Source: Acidimicrobiales bacterium (GTDB lineage: Bacteria > Actinomycetota > Acidimicrobiia > Acidimicrobiales > Iamiaceae). From it: 62,606 nt of DNA. Below, piece after piece: positions 1 through 7,817 of the stretch. Location: assembly GCA_030448105.1 (NCBI GenBank), contig JAUJNP010000014.1, positions 26,299 to 88,904 of the forward strand, given 5' to 3'. Made by a program: the position numbers and the translations under genes. Under the pieces are notes generated by a model. That model did not search any database, had not been told where the DNA came from, and was given only the letters and a program-made list of their open reading frames with translations. Positions within the stretch are counted from its first letter, which is position 1. Each line of letters begins with the position of its first letter.

Positions 1-1122
1 CCGCAGGTCGGCGATGGCGTCCCCCACCACCTCGGCTACGACCGGGCGGATGGCGTCGGGCGCGGCGGCCTGGGCCTCGGCCTGGGCGGTCCTGATGGCC
101 TCGATGGCGGCCACCACCTCCAACATCTCGGCCACCACGGAGCGGACGATCTCGGTGAGCCCGGTCTGGGCCTCCACCTGCTGGGTGCCGAACGCCTCGA
201 TGGTCGGGAGCAGCGCCTCGACCGTGGTGCGGTCGTCGCGGATCTGGGCGAAGCCGTCGGCCACGTCGGAGGTGAGCTCGGAGCGAAGCGCCTTCACCTC
301 GGCGGTGAGGACGCTCAGGGCGTCGGCGGGGTCGGCCCACTGGCCCACCGTCTCGCTGAGCAGGCCCACCTCGCTGCGGATCTCGGCCAGCAGGTTCACG
401 TCGACGCGCGACCGCCGCAGCTCGGCCACGTCCCGCCGGAGGCCGGCCACCTCCGTCCGAACCACGGTGAGGCCCTCGCCCGCGGCCTCGGCAGCCCCCT
501 CGAGCTGGTCGAGCACCCGGGCGCCGAAGGAGTCGAGCCCCTCGGTGACGGTGCGGGTGAGGTTCTCCCCGGTGGCCAGCATCGAGCGGCTCTCGGCCTG
601 CTGGGAGCGCAGCGCCTCCTGGATCCCGGCCAGGTCGCCGGCCATCTCGTCGACCCGCCCGGCCACCCGGGTGACGGTCTCCTCCTGGTCGGCGAGCGCG
701 CGCCGCAGGTCCCCGGTGATGCGCTCGGTGGTGTGGCGGTAGTCGTCGAGGTCGGTGGCCTGGGTGCGGCCCAGCCGGGCGAGGGTCTCGGCGTACTCGG
801 TGACCCGGTCGGTGAGCTGGGAGCGCAGGGCGTTGGTGGCCCCGGCCAGGGCGTCGATCCGCATCGACAGCGTGGCGATGGCTCCGTGCACCGTCTCCAG
901 GCGCCCGGCCACCACGGGGAGGGTGGCGGGGAGGTTTCGGCTCTCGAGGAGCGGGTCGTCAGGCTCCACCCTTTGGGTCACGAGCGCTCGATCGGGGCCC
1001 GCCCTGGGGTTGTCACCGCCCGATCTCGGCCTCTGCCCGCGCCGCTCGTCGTCGAGCTCGTTCGAGGGCCAGCGCAGCCGGATGCCAAAGTCCTCAGGCT
1101 GGTCGGACCCCGGATCGGCCAT
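1..1122 (-). CDS. Coiled-coil protein, C-terminus outside window
   Basis: The frame is open from an ATG at 1122 to the window edge (374 codons, no stop). I do not recognise a family. The first 60 residues are charged and proline-rich (start MADPGSDQPEDFGIRLRW). The rest is rich in Ala, Leu, Glu, Arg and Thr with heptad-like spacing and almost no Cys or aromatic residues, as in a long alpha-helical coiled coil; one clear stretch reads VAGLRRDVAELRRSRV. No membrane segment is visible. It is divergent from the sugar dehydratase at 1170, with 47 bases between. Structural or cell-envelope roles are possible but not shown. The plus-strand open frames over this interval are antisense shadows. Confidence 0.7.
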   Translation of the reverse strand, partial: MADPGSDQPEDFGIRLRWPSNELDDERRGQRPRSGGDNPRAGPDRALVTQRVEPDDPLLESRNLPATLPVVAGRLETVHGAIATLSMRIDALAGATNALRSQLTDRVTEYAETLARLGRTQATDLDDYRHTTERITGDLRRALADQEETVTRVAGRVDEMAGDLAGIQEALRSQQAESRSMLATGENLTRTVTEGLDSFGARVLDQLEGAAEAAGEGLTVVRTEVAGLRRDVAELRRSRVDVNLLAEIRSEVGLLSETVGQWADPADALSVLTAEVKALRSELTSDVADGFAQIRDDRTTVEALLPTIEAFGTQQVEAQTGLTEIVRSVVAEMLEVVAAIEAIRTAQAEAQAAAPDAIRPVVAEVVGDAIADLR

Positions 1123-1169
1123 CGCCGGGATGGTAGTGGAGGTACCTTCGTCTACGACCCCCTCCCGCC

Positions 1170-2216
1170 ATGACCGACACCCCTCGTCCGACCCCCGGCT
1201 CCGCCCCTCCCCATGCCCCGTGGGAGCCGGACGCCGCCTTCTGGCGGCACCGCCCGGTAGCGGTCACCGGGGCCACCGGCTTCCTGGGTTCCCACCTCAC
1301 GCGTCTCCTCGTGGAGCTGCGGTCGGAGGTGGTGATCCTGGTTCGTGACGACGTTCCCGACTCGCCGATCAAGCAGTCGTGGAGCGGAACGGTGACCGAG
1401 GTTCGGGGAAGCGTCGAGGACCAGGCCGTGATCGAGCGTCTGCTCGGCGACTACGGCATCCGCACCGTCCTTCACCTGGCCGCCCAGAGCCAGGTGGGGG
1501 TGGCCAACCGCAACCCGGTCGCCACGTTGGAGGCGAACGTGGCCGGCACCTGGGCCGTGCTCGAAGCGGCCCGCCGTTCGCCGGCGGTCGAGCAGGTGGT
1601 CACCGCCAGCAGCGACAAGGCCTACGGCACCCAACCGAAGCTGCCGTACGACGAGGACATGCCGCTTCGCGCCGTCAACCCGTACGACGTGTCCAAGGCA
1701 TGCGCCGATCTGATCTCGACGACCTACCACGCCACCTTCGGCACGCCCGTGTGCGTCACCCGGTGCGGCAACTTCTTCGGCCCCGGCGACGCCAACTGGG
1801 ACCGCCTCGTGCCGGGCACGATCCGGTCGGTGCTGCGGGGCGAGCGGCCGATCATCCGCTCCGACGGCACGATGGTGCGCGACTACCTCTACGTGGTCGA
1901 CGGAGCCCTCGCCTACCTCCAGCTGGTGGAGGCGATGGCGGCGGACCCGTCGCTCGCAGGGGAGGCCTTCAACTTCTCGACCGAGACCCCGCTCACGGTC
2001 CTCGAGCTCGTCGAGCGCATCCAGAAGGCGGCCGGCACCGATCTGGTCCCCGACATCCAGGCAACGGCCAGCCACGAGATCGACGAGCAGTTCCTCTCGG
2101 CGGAGAAGGCTCACCGGGTCCTCGGGTGGCGGCCGAGGTTCGGTCTTGATGATGCGTTGGCGCTCACGGTCGACTGGTACCGCGACCATCTACCGGAGGA
2201 CGAAGGCCGGTCATGA
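1170..2216 (+). CDS. NAD-dependent sugar-nucleotide 4,6-dehydratase, CDP-glucose dehydratase-like
   Basis: Extended short-chain dehydrogenase of 348 residues. The NAD-binding motif TGATGFLG lies at residues 33-40, a serine-rich SSDK at 147-150, and the catalytic Tyr172-x3-Lys176 in PYDVSK. The segment GDANWDRLVPGTIRS followed by a basic stretch resembles CDP-glucose 4,6-dehydratase (RfbG), which makes CDP-4-keto-6-deoxyglucose. The rfbF-like cytidylyltransferase at 32734-33453 would supply CDP-glucose, supporting CDP over GDP or dTDP, but substrate is inferred. The first about 25 residues precede the Rossmann fold, so the true start could be slightly downstream. First gene of a three-gene plus-strand unit; its stop overlaps the next ATG (ATGA). 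Confidence 0.8.
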   Translation: MTDTPRPTPGSAPPHAPWEPDAAFWRHRPVAVTGATGFLGSHLTRLLVELRSEVVILVRDDVPDSPIKQSWSGTVTEVRGSVEDQAVIERLLGDYGIRTVLHLAAQSQVGVANRNPVATLEANVAGTWAVLEAARRSPAVEQVVTASSDKAYGTQPKLPYDEDMPLRAVNPYDVSKACADLISTTYHATFGTPVCVTRCGNFFGPGDANWDRLVPGTIRSVLRGERPIIRSDGTMVRDYLYVVDGALAYLQLVEAMAADPSLAGEAFNFSTETPLTVLELVERIQKAAGTDLVPDIQATASHEIDEQFLSAEKAHRVLGWRPRFGLDDALALTVDWYRDHLPEDEGRS

Positions 2217-3148
2217 TCGTGGTGACAGGAGCAGGCGGCTACCTCGGGAGCCGGCTGTGCGCCGCCCTCGGTGGGCGCGTTCGCCCTCTTGTCAGCTCGC
2301 CGGTCCCTTGGCTTGCGGACACCCAGGTCGCGCTCGATCTGGCCGCCGTCCCCGCCGCGGACCTCGACCTCAGTGGCGTGAGCGCGGTGATCCACCTGGC
2401 CGGCCACAACGAGCTGTTGGCCGGCGCGGAACCGGACCGCGCCCTCTCCGAAACGATCGTGGCCGCCCGTAGGGTGGCGGAGGCCGCTCACCGTGCCGCC
2501 GTGCCACGTCTCGTGTATGTCTCCACCGTGCACGTCTACGGCGGCGCCATCGCTCCCGGGACCGTCCTCGACGAGTCGGTCATGCCGATGCCCCAGTCGG
2601 CGTACGCCGTTGCCCGGCTGGCGTGCGAGCATCTGATGGGCGCGCAGGCGGCGGCCGACGGTCCGGAGGTCGTCGTCTACCGCTTGACCAACGCCGTGGG
2701 CGCACCGGTGGATCCCGGGGTGGACCGCTGGTCCCTCGTCGCTCTCGACCTCTGCCGTCAGGCGATCACCACCGGCACGATGACGTTGAAGTCCTCCGGC
2801 ACCCAGTGGAGGGACTTCATCCCGATGGCCGATGTGGTCGACGCGCTCGTCGCCGCCGCCGATGCCCAGGTGGCACCGGGCACCTACAACCTGGCGAGTG
2901 GTCATGCGCGAACCGTGCGCCGCTTGGCCGAGATGGTGCAGGACCGGGTCGAAGCGGCCAGCGGAGAACGGCCTCACCTCATCGCACCACCAGCCGAATC
3001 CAACCCTCCGGGCCCGTATCGAGTGGACGTCTCGCGGTTGGCCGCCGCCGGGTTCTCCACCAAACACACCCTGGTGGAGGCCATTGACGAGGTGGTGGCG
3101 TTCTGCCGCGGGCGGAGGACCGCGCTTCTCGAGGGTGCCGCAACGTGA
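2213..3148 (+). CDS. NAD(P)-dependent sugar epimerase/reductase with YxxxR in place of YxxxK
   Basis: Extended SDR of 311 residues, start coupled to the preceding dehydratase by an ATGA overlap. TGAGGYLG at residues 5-12 binds the dinucleotide and YVSTVHVYG at 102-110 carries the catalytic Ser/Thr region. The active-site Tyr131 is followed by A-V-A-Arg135, so the usual lysine is arginine (codon cgg). That is unusual and may lower activity or change chemistry. By position it probably epimerises or reduces the 4-keto sugar nucleotide made by the gene before it. The precise reaction cannot be read from sequence. Confidence 0.75.
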   Translation: MIVVTGAGGYLGSRLCAALGGRVRPLVSSPVPWLADTQVALDLAAVPAADLDLSGVSAVIHLAGHNELLAGAEPDRALSETIVAARRVAEAAHRAAVPRLVYVSTVHVYGGAIAPGTVLDESVMPMPQSAYAVARLACEHLMGAQAAADGPEVVVYRLTNAVGAPVDPGVDRWSLVALDLCRQAITTGTMTLKSSGTQWRDFIPMADVVDALVAAADAQVAPGTYNLASGHARTVRRLAEMVQDRVEAASGERPHLIAPPAESNPPGPYRVDVSRLAAAGFSTKHTLVEAIDEVVAFCRGRRTALLEGAAT

Positions 3149-3211
3149 GCCGCTCCCGAGCCGACCCGGCTGGGCTGGTCAGCATCGGTGCGAGCGGCCG
3201 AAACTGGCGCC

Positions 3212-3667
3212 ATGGCTGAGATCGAGGGTCTTCGGGTGACACCCCTCCGGCGCATCCCCGACGAACGGGGGGCTGTGCTGCACATGCTGCGTTGCGATGC
3301 CGACGGGTTCGAGCGGTTCGGTGAGATCTACTTCTCGACCGTCTACCCAGGCGTGGTCAAGGGATGGCACCTGCACCACGAGATGACCCTCAACTACGCC
3401 GTACCAGCGGGGATGATCAAGCTGGTCTGCTACGACGACCGCCCACAGTCCCCCACCCGAGGCAACCTGGTGGAGATGCACGTGGGCGACCTCAACTACG
3501 TCCTGGTCACGATCCCGCCACGGGTTTGGAACGGCTTCAAAGGCGTTGGACCCGCCACCGCGCTGGTCGCCAACTGCTCCACGATCCCCCATCACCCCGG
3601 TGAGATCGAGCGGATGGATCCCTTCGACAACCAGGTGCCCTACGACTGGGCCCTCCGGCATGGCTGA
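3212..3667 (+). CDS. dTDP-4-dehydrorhamnose 3,5-epimerase-family cupin (RfbC-like)
   Basis: Small cupin of 151 residues with GWHLHHE near residue 55 matching the His region of RfbC-type 3,5-epimerases, and VTIPPRVWNGFKG near residue 100 matching the conserved turn before the C-terminal strand. It would epimerise a 4-keto-6-deoxysugar nucleotide, probably the product of the two upstream genes. I chose ATG 3212 (MAEIEGLRV) because the family begins close to this point; an in-frame GTG at 3188 would add eight residues. It ends one base before the convergent stop at 3669 (TGA-G-TCA). Confidence 0.72.
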   Translation: MAEIEGLRVTPLRRIPDERGAVLHMLRCDADGFERFGEIYFSTVYPGVVKGWHLHHEMTLNYAVPAGMIKLVCYDDRPQSPTRGNLVEMHVGDLNYVLVTIPPRVWNGFKGVGPATALVANCSTIPHHPGEIERMDPFDNQVPYDWALRHG

Positions 3668-3668
3668 G

Positions 3669-3989
3669 TCATCCTGCGGAGTCCTGCTCGCGGTGGTAAC
3701 GGCCGACCTTGGCCCAGTCCTCGCGCATGACCCGGTGGACCTCGCGGTAGCGGTCGGCCGGAGTCCGCAGCCGCCGCCGGAGGCGGTGGAGCTCCAACCG
3801 CTCGCGGACACGCGTGGGGACCACGCCGAGGCGAACGATCATGCCGGCGGCCACCGCCCTCCGGCTCGGGGCCGGGTACCCCAGGGTGGGGAGAACCGGG
3901 CCGATGACCGCAGCGATCGCGGCGCGCTCGATCCGGCTGAGCGTCTGAACGTGGCGGCCTTGGCGGGTGGTGGTGACGGGTTGCAGCAC
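3669..3989 (-). CDS. Small basic protein of unknown function, downstream of a sulfotransferase
   Basis: A 106-residue Arg-rich protein (GTG start) beginning nine bases after the stop of the sulfotransferase at 3999-4700, so probably co-transcribed. No family recognised. The middle is mildly hydrophobic (AAIAAVIGPVLPTLGYP), followed by a very basic helix (RVRERLELHRLRRRLR) and a C-terminal YREVHRVMREDWAKVGRYHR. The hydrophobic-then-basic pattern would suit a peripheral membrane or partner protein, which is inference only. Coding status is supported by the tight spacing and the convergent stop immediately beside that of the gene at 3212. Confidence 0.5.
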   Translation of the reverse strand: MLQPVTTTRQGRHVQTLSRIERAAIAAVIGPVLPTLGYPAPSRRAVAAGMIVRLGVVPTRVRERLELHRLRRRLRTPADRYREVHRVMREDWAKVGRYHREQDSAG

Positions 3990-3998
3990 ACCCGATTG

Positions 3999-4700
3999 TC
4001 ACGGCGCGGCGGCCTGGGCGATGGTGAACGACCGCCGGGCAGGAGCTTCGATCATCTCCGGCACGAAGCCCTCGCCGAGGAAGGCACAGACCAGGCGCAT
4101 GGCCGCCTCCGGATCACCGGTGAGGTCCTCGTAGCGGAGCTGGAAGAATCGCGAGGGCCCTGCGACTCGCCCGGCGGCGATGTTGCCCAGCGTGAAGTGG
4201 CGCCAGGTCTCGGCCAGCCGGACGACGTGGCGATCTTCCCAGGGCGTCTCCCGGGCAGAGGCGATCACATCTCGGGGATCCCTCACGATGTGCACCACCT
4301 GCGCCTCGGGGAACAAGAAGCGCACCGCGCCGATGGACTGGTTCGGCGTCTTCTCGCTCCAGCGGGCCTTGCCGCCGTGGCGCTCGGCGAAGTCACTCAT
4401 GACCAGATCGAGCACGGCCGCGAAGGTGCGCGGACGGGCGCATGCTCGTTCGAACAGCATGGCTTCGTCGAAGCCGCATCCAACGAGCAACGGGACAGTG
4501 GGGTTGAGGGCGTCGTGCAGGACCCGCCGCAGGTTGGCGTCGTCGTTCAGGTCGCCGAGGAAGTCGCCGAGAGCGACGATGCGGGAGATGAAGTGCATCT
4601 CCGGCGGAGCCGCGATCCGAGGATGCGTCCCGAGCATGGCCTGCAACAGTGTCGTGCCGCTGCGCTGCGCGCCGACATCGAAGATCGGCCGATCGGCCAC
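3999..4700 (-). CDS. PAPS-dependent sulfotransferase
   Basis: A 233-residue sulfotransferase. The 5'-phosphosulfate loop reads GAQRSGTTLL near residues 10-19 and the 3'-phosphate motif is VHIVRDPRDVIAS near residue 135. These two motifs define the PAPS-binding fold. The acceptor is likely a sugar or lipid intermediate of the surrounding polysaccharide. It is at the short end for the family but both nucleotide motifs are intact. It is divergent from the ABC permease (56-base gap) and precedes a small unknown gene. No genes for PAPS synthesis are in the window. Confidence 0.85.
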   Translation of the reverse strand: MADRPIFDVGAQRSGTTLLQAMLGTHPRIAAPPEMHFISRIVALGDFLGDLNDDANLRRVLHDALNPTVPLLVGCGFDEAMLFERACARPRTFAAVLDLVMSDFAERHGGKARWSEKTPNQSIGAVRFLFPEAQVVHIVRDPRDVIASARETPWEDRHVVRLAETWRHFTLGNIAAGRVAGPSRFFQLRYEDLTGDPEAAMRLVCAFLGEGFVPEMIEAPARRSFTIAQAAAP

Positions 4701-4734
4701 TGTGCGACTGCCTCCCGATGTGAGGACGGGACCC

Positions 4735-4740
4735 TATACA
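4735..4740 (+). promoter_or_regulatory. Possible -10 box for the ABC exporter unit
   Basis: TATACA in the 56-base divergent gap, about 17 bases before the GTG of the permease. No convincing -35 is seen at the right distance, so this is a weak call resting on the -10 match and the divergent arrangement. Confidence 0.3.
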
Positions 4741-4756
4741 CGCCGCCCGTCCGAAG

Positions 4757-5641
4757 GTGTCGGTTGTGGGAACGGGTGTGAGCGTGCCCGGTTCGACACC
4801 CGCAAGTGGGCCCGCCGCCGAGGTGCTCGATCTCTCGGGGCCATGGACGTCTCCCGGCGTCGTGTTGCGCGAGCTCTGGCGGGCGAGATCGCTCGTGCGG
4901 ATGCTGGCCCGCCAGGATTTCTTCGTCCGCTACCGGCGGGCGACCTTCGGAGTGCTCTGGGCGGTGGCCCTTCCACTCGTGCAGGCCGGTGTCCTGGCTC
5001 TCGTCCTTTCGACCTTCGTGCGCTTCGAGCTCCCCATCCCGTTCGTCGTGTTCGTGTATGCCGGGACATCGATCTGGAGCTTCTTCAACAGCGGTGTCGC
5101 CGCCGGCTCGACCGCGATCGCAGACGGTCGGGACCTCTCCACGAAGATCTACTTCCCGCGGGCGGCGCTGCCCCTGGTGCGATCGGCGTCCAACGCGTAC
5201 AGCCTCGTCATCAGCATGCTGGCGCTGCTCGGGCTGTGCCTGGTCACCGGCACAGGGCTCGGCGTCGAGGTGGTGCTCCTCGTCCCGGCGTTCTTGCTCG
5301 CGCTGGTTCTGACATCGGCGTTCGGCCTCGTGTTCGGCGCCCTGCACGTCTACTTCCGCGACGTCCGCTACATCGTCACCGCCGCCTTGTTGGCCTGGTT
5401 CTACGCCACTCCTGTCTTCTACCCGTTGAGCTTCCTCGAGGAGAATCACGCCGGGCTCGCCACCGCCCTCTCGGCGAACCCGGTTTCGGGTGTGGTCGTC
5501 CTCAGCCAAGCCGCAGTGGGCATGACCGGGACCGGCTTGGTGGCCCCCGTGCTCTGGACCATCGGTTGGTCGCTGGGGCTGCTCGTCGTGGCGCTCGTGC
5601 TCTACGCCCGCTTCGACCGGGTCTTCGTGGACCTCCTGTGA
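4757..5641 (+). CDS. wzm: ABC-2 polysaccharide exporter permease (Wzm-like)
   Basis: A 294-residue inner-membrane protein with about six hydrophobic segments beginning near residue 70 (FGVLWAVALPLVQAGVLALV) and the cytoplasmic N-terminal segment typical of Wzm/TagG permeases (LVRMLARQDFFVRYRRATFG near residues 45-64). With the ATPase that follows it would move a completed lipid-linked polysaccharide across the membrane. Several GTG codons lie close together at the 5' end; 4757 is the outermost in a region with no better ribosome-binding site. Its TGA overlaps the ATPase GTG (GTGA), indicating translational coupling. Confidence 0.88.
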   Translation: MSVVGTGVSVPGSTPASGPAAEVLDLSGPWTSPGVVLRELWRARSLVRMLARQDFFVRYRRATFGVLWAVALPLVQAGVLALVLSTFVRFELPIPFVVFVYAGTSIWSFFNSGVAAGSTAIADGRDLSTKIYFPRAALPLVRSASNAYSLVISMLALLGLCLVTGTGLGVEVVLLVPAFLLALVLTSAFGLVFGALHVYFRDVRYIVTAALLAWFYATPVFYPLSFLEENHAGLATALSANPVSGVVVLSQAAVGMTGTGLVAPVLWTIGWSLGLLVVALVLYARFDRVFVDLL

Positions 5642-6867
5642 ACAGCCGGCCGGTGATCGACGTGAAGAGGGTCAACAAGCGATATGTGAAGTACGAGGAC
5701 GCCCCCTTGCTGCTCTCGGTGCTGCAACCGTGGGGACGCTCCCAGCGAGGGGAGTTGTGGGCCCTGCGCGACATCAGCTTCACGGTGAACGCGGGCGAGA
5801 CGGTCGGGGTGATCGGCCAGAACGGCTCGGGCAAGTCGACGCTCCTGCGGCTCCTCGGTGGCGTGACCGCTCCCTCCTCGGGGCGCGTGCGGGTGTCCGG
5901 CCGCATCGCACCTCTCATCTCCGTCGGCGTCGGCTTCAACCCCGAGTTGACGGGGCGGGAGAACGTGTACGTCAACGGCACGATCCTCGGCCTCTCGCGC
6001 CGTGAGATCGATGCCCGCTTCGACGAGATCGTCGACTTCGCCGAGGTCGAGGACTTCATCGACACACCCGTCAAGTTCTACTCGTCGGGCATGTTCGTGC
6101 GGCTCGGGTTCGCGGTGGCGGTGCGGGCCGATCCCAAGGTGCTCCTCGTCGACGAGGTGCTGGCGGTGGGCGACGCTGGGTTCCAGATCAAGTGCCTCCA
6201 GCACCTGGACGAGATCCGCAAGCGCGGCACCACCGTGTTCCTCGTCAGCCACAACCTCAACGCCGTCCGCAACCTGTGTGCGCGGACGATCGTCCTCCAG
6301 CACGGTGAGATGCACCACGACGGCAACACCAACGACGCGATCTCGCTGTACCACGACCTTCTCGAGAAGGCGGGCGGCGAGTCTCACGTCGACGACACCG
6401 ACGAATGGGTGGCGCGCCTCGAGCGGCTCGACCTGCTCGGACCAGACGGCAAGCCGACCGGGCATGTCGACCATACCGACGAAGTCACCTTGGAACTGGA
6501 GGTGACGTTCCTGCGTACGACCGACGACGTCATCCTCGGCGTCGGCGTGCTGAACCAGAGCGGGGCGCTGGTCTACGGCGACAGCACGCCATGGACGGGC
6601 ATGGGCCGGTTCAAGGCTGGTCAGACCGTTCGCTTCGAGGTCCGGTTCCGCCCTGACCTCGCGAGCGGTTCCTACGCCGCGCAGGTAGCGCTTCGAAACC
6701 TATCCGCCGCGCCGCTGTTCCCCGCTCCCCGGCCCCTCCTCTTCTATGTCGGCGGGCGGCCGCTGGTGATGGGGGCGACCGATCTCCATGCCGAGTTCGT
6801 CGCGCACCGCGACGGACGCGCCGTGACGGTCACCAGGAAGGATCCAGAACGTGGCTCGGTCGCTTGA
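5638..6867 (+). CDS. wzt: ABC polysaccharide exporter ATPase with C-terminal glycan-binding domain (Wzt-like)
   Basis: A 409-residue protein. Walker A GQNGSGKST is at residues 60-68, the signature YSSGMFVRL (typical of Wzt/TagH rather than LSGGQ) at 148-156, and Walker B VLLVDEVL at 168-175. After residue about 250 a beta-rich domain of about 150 residues follows, the position of the Wzt carbohydrate-binding domain that in known O-antigen exporters reads the modified non-reducing end. The start is the GTG overlapping the permease stop; the frame is open about 1.45 kb upstream but that extension lies across the permease and is not coding. Given the many methyl- and sulfotransferases here, this domain may recognise a methylated or sulfated cap (inference). 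Confidence 0.9.
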   Translation: MNSRPVIDVKRVNKRYVKYEDAPLLLSVLQPWGRSQRGELWALRDISFTVNAGETVGVIGQNGSGKSTLLRLLGGVTAPSSGRVRVSGRIAPLISVGVGFNPELTGRENVYVNGTILGLSRREIDARFDEIVDFAEVEDFIDTPVKFYSSGMFVRLGFAVAVRADPKVLLVDEVLAVGDAGFQIKCLQHLDEIRKRGTTVFLVSHNLNAVRNLCARTIVLQHGEMHHDGNTNDAISLYHDLLEKAGGESHVDDTDEWVARLERLDLLGPDGKPTGHVDHTDEVTLELEVTFLRTTDDVILGVGVLNQSGALVYGDSTPWTGMGRFKAGQTVRFEVRFRPDLASGSYAAQVALRNLSAAPLFPAPRPLLFYVGGRPLVMGATDLHAEFVAHRDGRAVTVTRKDPERGSVA

Positions 6868-6921
6868 GCGCACACCGCCGATGACCTTCGGTCGAGGTGT
6901 GTCGCTCGTGGAAGAACGACG

Positions 6922-7773
6922 GTGAGCCAGCGGCGCGACGACGGCAGCGGAGAGCTGGCCCCGCCAACGGTGGCAGCGGATCTCTATGACGACCAGTACT
7001 TCCTGTCCGGATGTGCGGGAAGCGCCGAGTGGCGCGAGTCCGGAGGCGCAAGACTCTGGCTGCTGTACGACGCCTACGTCCAGATGGCGAACGTGTGCGA
7101 GGGCGACGTCGTGGTGGACATCGGCACCGGGCGAGGTGAGCTCCTCGTGGCGGCCTATCGGGCAGGAGCCGCTCGAGCGGTCGGTATCGAGTACTCCTCC
7201 GCAGGCGTCGAGCTCGCCCGCACGACCCTCCAGGCGAACAACGTTCCCTCCCAGCGCGCAGAGGTCCTCCTCGCCGACGCTCGCCAGGTCCCGCTGCCAG
7301 ACGGCTGTGCCGATGTGGTCACGTTCTGCGATGTCGTCGAGCACCTCGATCCAACCGAGCTCGCGGTGTCCCTCTCCGAGGCTCGAAGATTACTTCGCCC
7401 GGGAGGTGGCCTCTTCATTCACACGTTCCCGACTCGGACGGTCTATGACGTGACCTACCGATCCCTGTGGTTCCTATACGGCCGGTGGCGCCGCTGGCCC
7501 AAGGACCCTCGCCAGGAGTACGAGCGCACCATGCACGTCAACGAGCAAACGAGGCGTCGTCTGGCGAGGACCCTCTCGGTCGCCGGGTTCGTGGCAGTGG
7601 ACGTCACCTACGGCGACTCTGTGTACGTCTCGTTCCTCCCTGGGGTGAGGGCACAAACGCTGTACCGGGTCCTCGCAAGGAATCGGGCCACTCGGCCGCT
7701 CGCAGCCGCCCACCTCTACGCTCGCGCCCGCAGACCGGCGCCGATCGTCGACTCCCGGGGATCACAGCCTTGA
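6922..7773 (+). CDS. Class I SAM-dependent methyltransferase
   Basis: A 283-residue protein, GTG start. Motif I reads VVDIGTGRGELL near residue 63, with VGIEYSSAGVELA (motif II) and VTFCDVVEHLDP (motif IV) following in the standard order. VEHL and the post-core RLLRPGGGLFIHTFP indicate a UbiE/Methyltransf_11-type fold. The acceptor is unknown; position directly after the exporter genes suggests a sugar of the exported glycan. It starts 54 bases after the ATPase gene and likely belongs to the same plus-strand run. Confidence 0.85.
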   Translation: MSQRRDDGSGELAPPTVAADLYDDQYFLSGCAGSAEWRESGGARLWLLYDAYVQMANVCEGDVVVDIGTGRGELLVAAYRAGAARAVGIEYSSAGVELARTTLQANNVPSQRAEVLLADARQVPLPDGCADVVTFCDVVEHLDPTELAVSLSEARRLLRPGGGLFIHTFPTRTVYDVTYRSLWFLYGRWRRWPKDPRQEYERTMHVNEQTRRRLARTLSVAGFVAVDVTYGDSVYVSFLPGVRAQTLYRVLARNRATRPLAAAHLYARARRPAPIVDSRGSQP

Positions 7774-7817
7774 GGCATCACCGGATCACGCCCCGCACAG
7801 AGCTGTGAAGGCGCCGG

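Noticed and set aside
1152..2189. A 345-codon minus-strand frame opposite the dehydratase
   Set aside because: The plus-strand protein has intact SDR motifs; the opposite frame is a shadow.
3212..3667. Calling the cupin RmlC of a dTDP-rhamnose pathway
   Set aside because: RmlA, RmlB and RmlD are not in the window; the nucleotidyltransferase present is of the CDP-glucose type.
4180..5637. An 895-codon frame that would extend the Wzt-like ATPase by 486 residues at the N-terminus
   Set aside because: The extension lies across the sulfotransferase and permease genes, is Arg/Pro-rich and has no domain; the GTG at 5638 in a GTGA overlap is the natural start.
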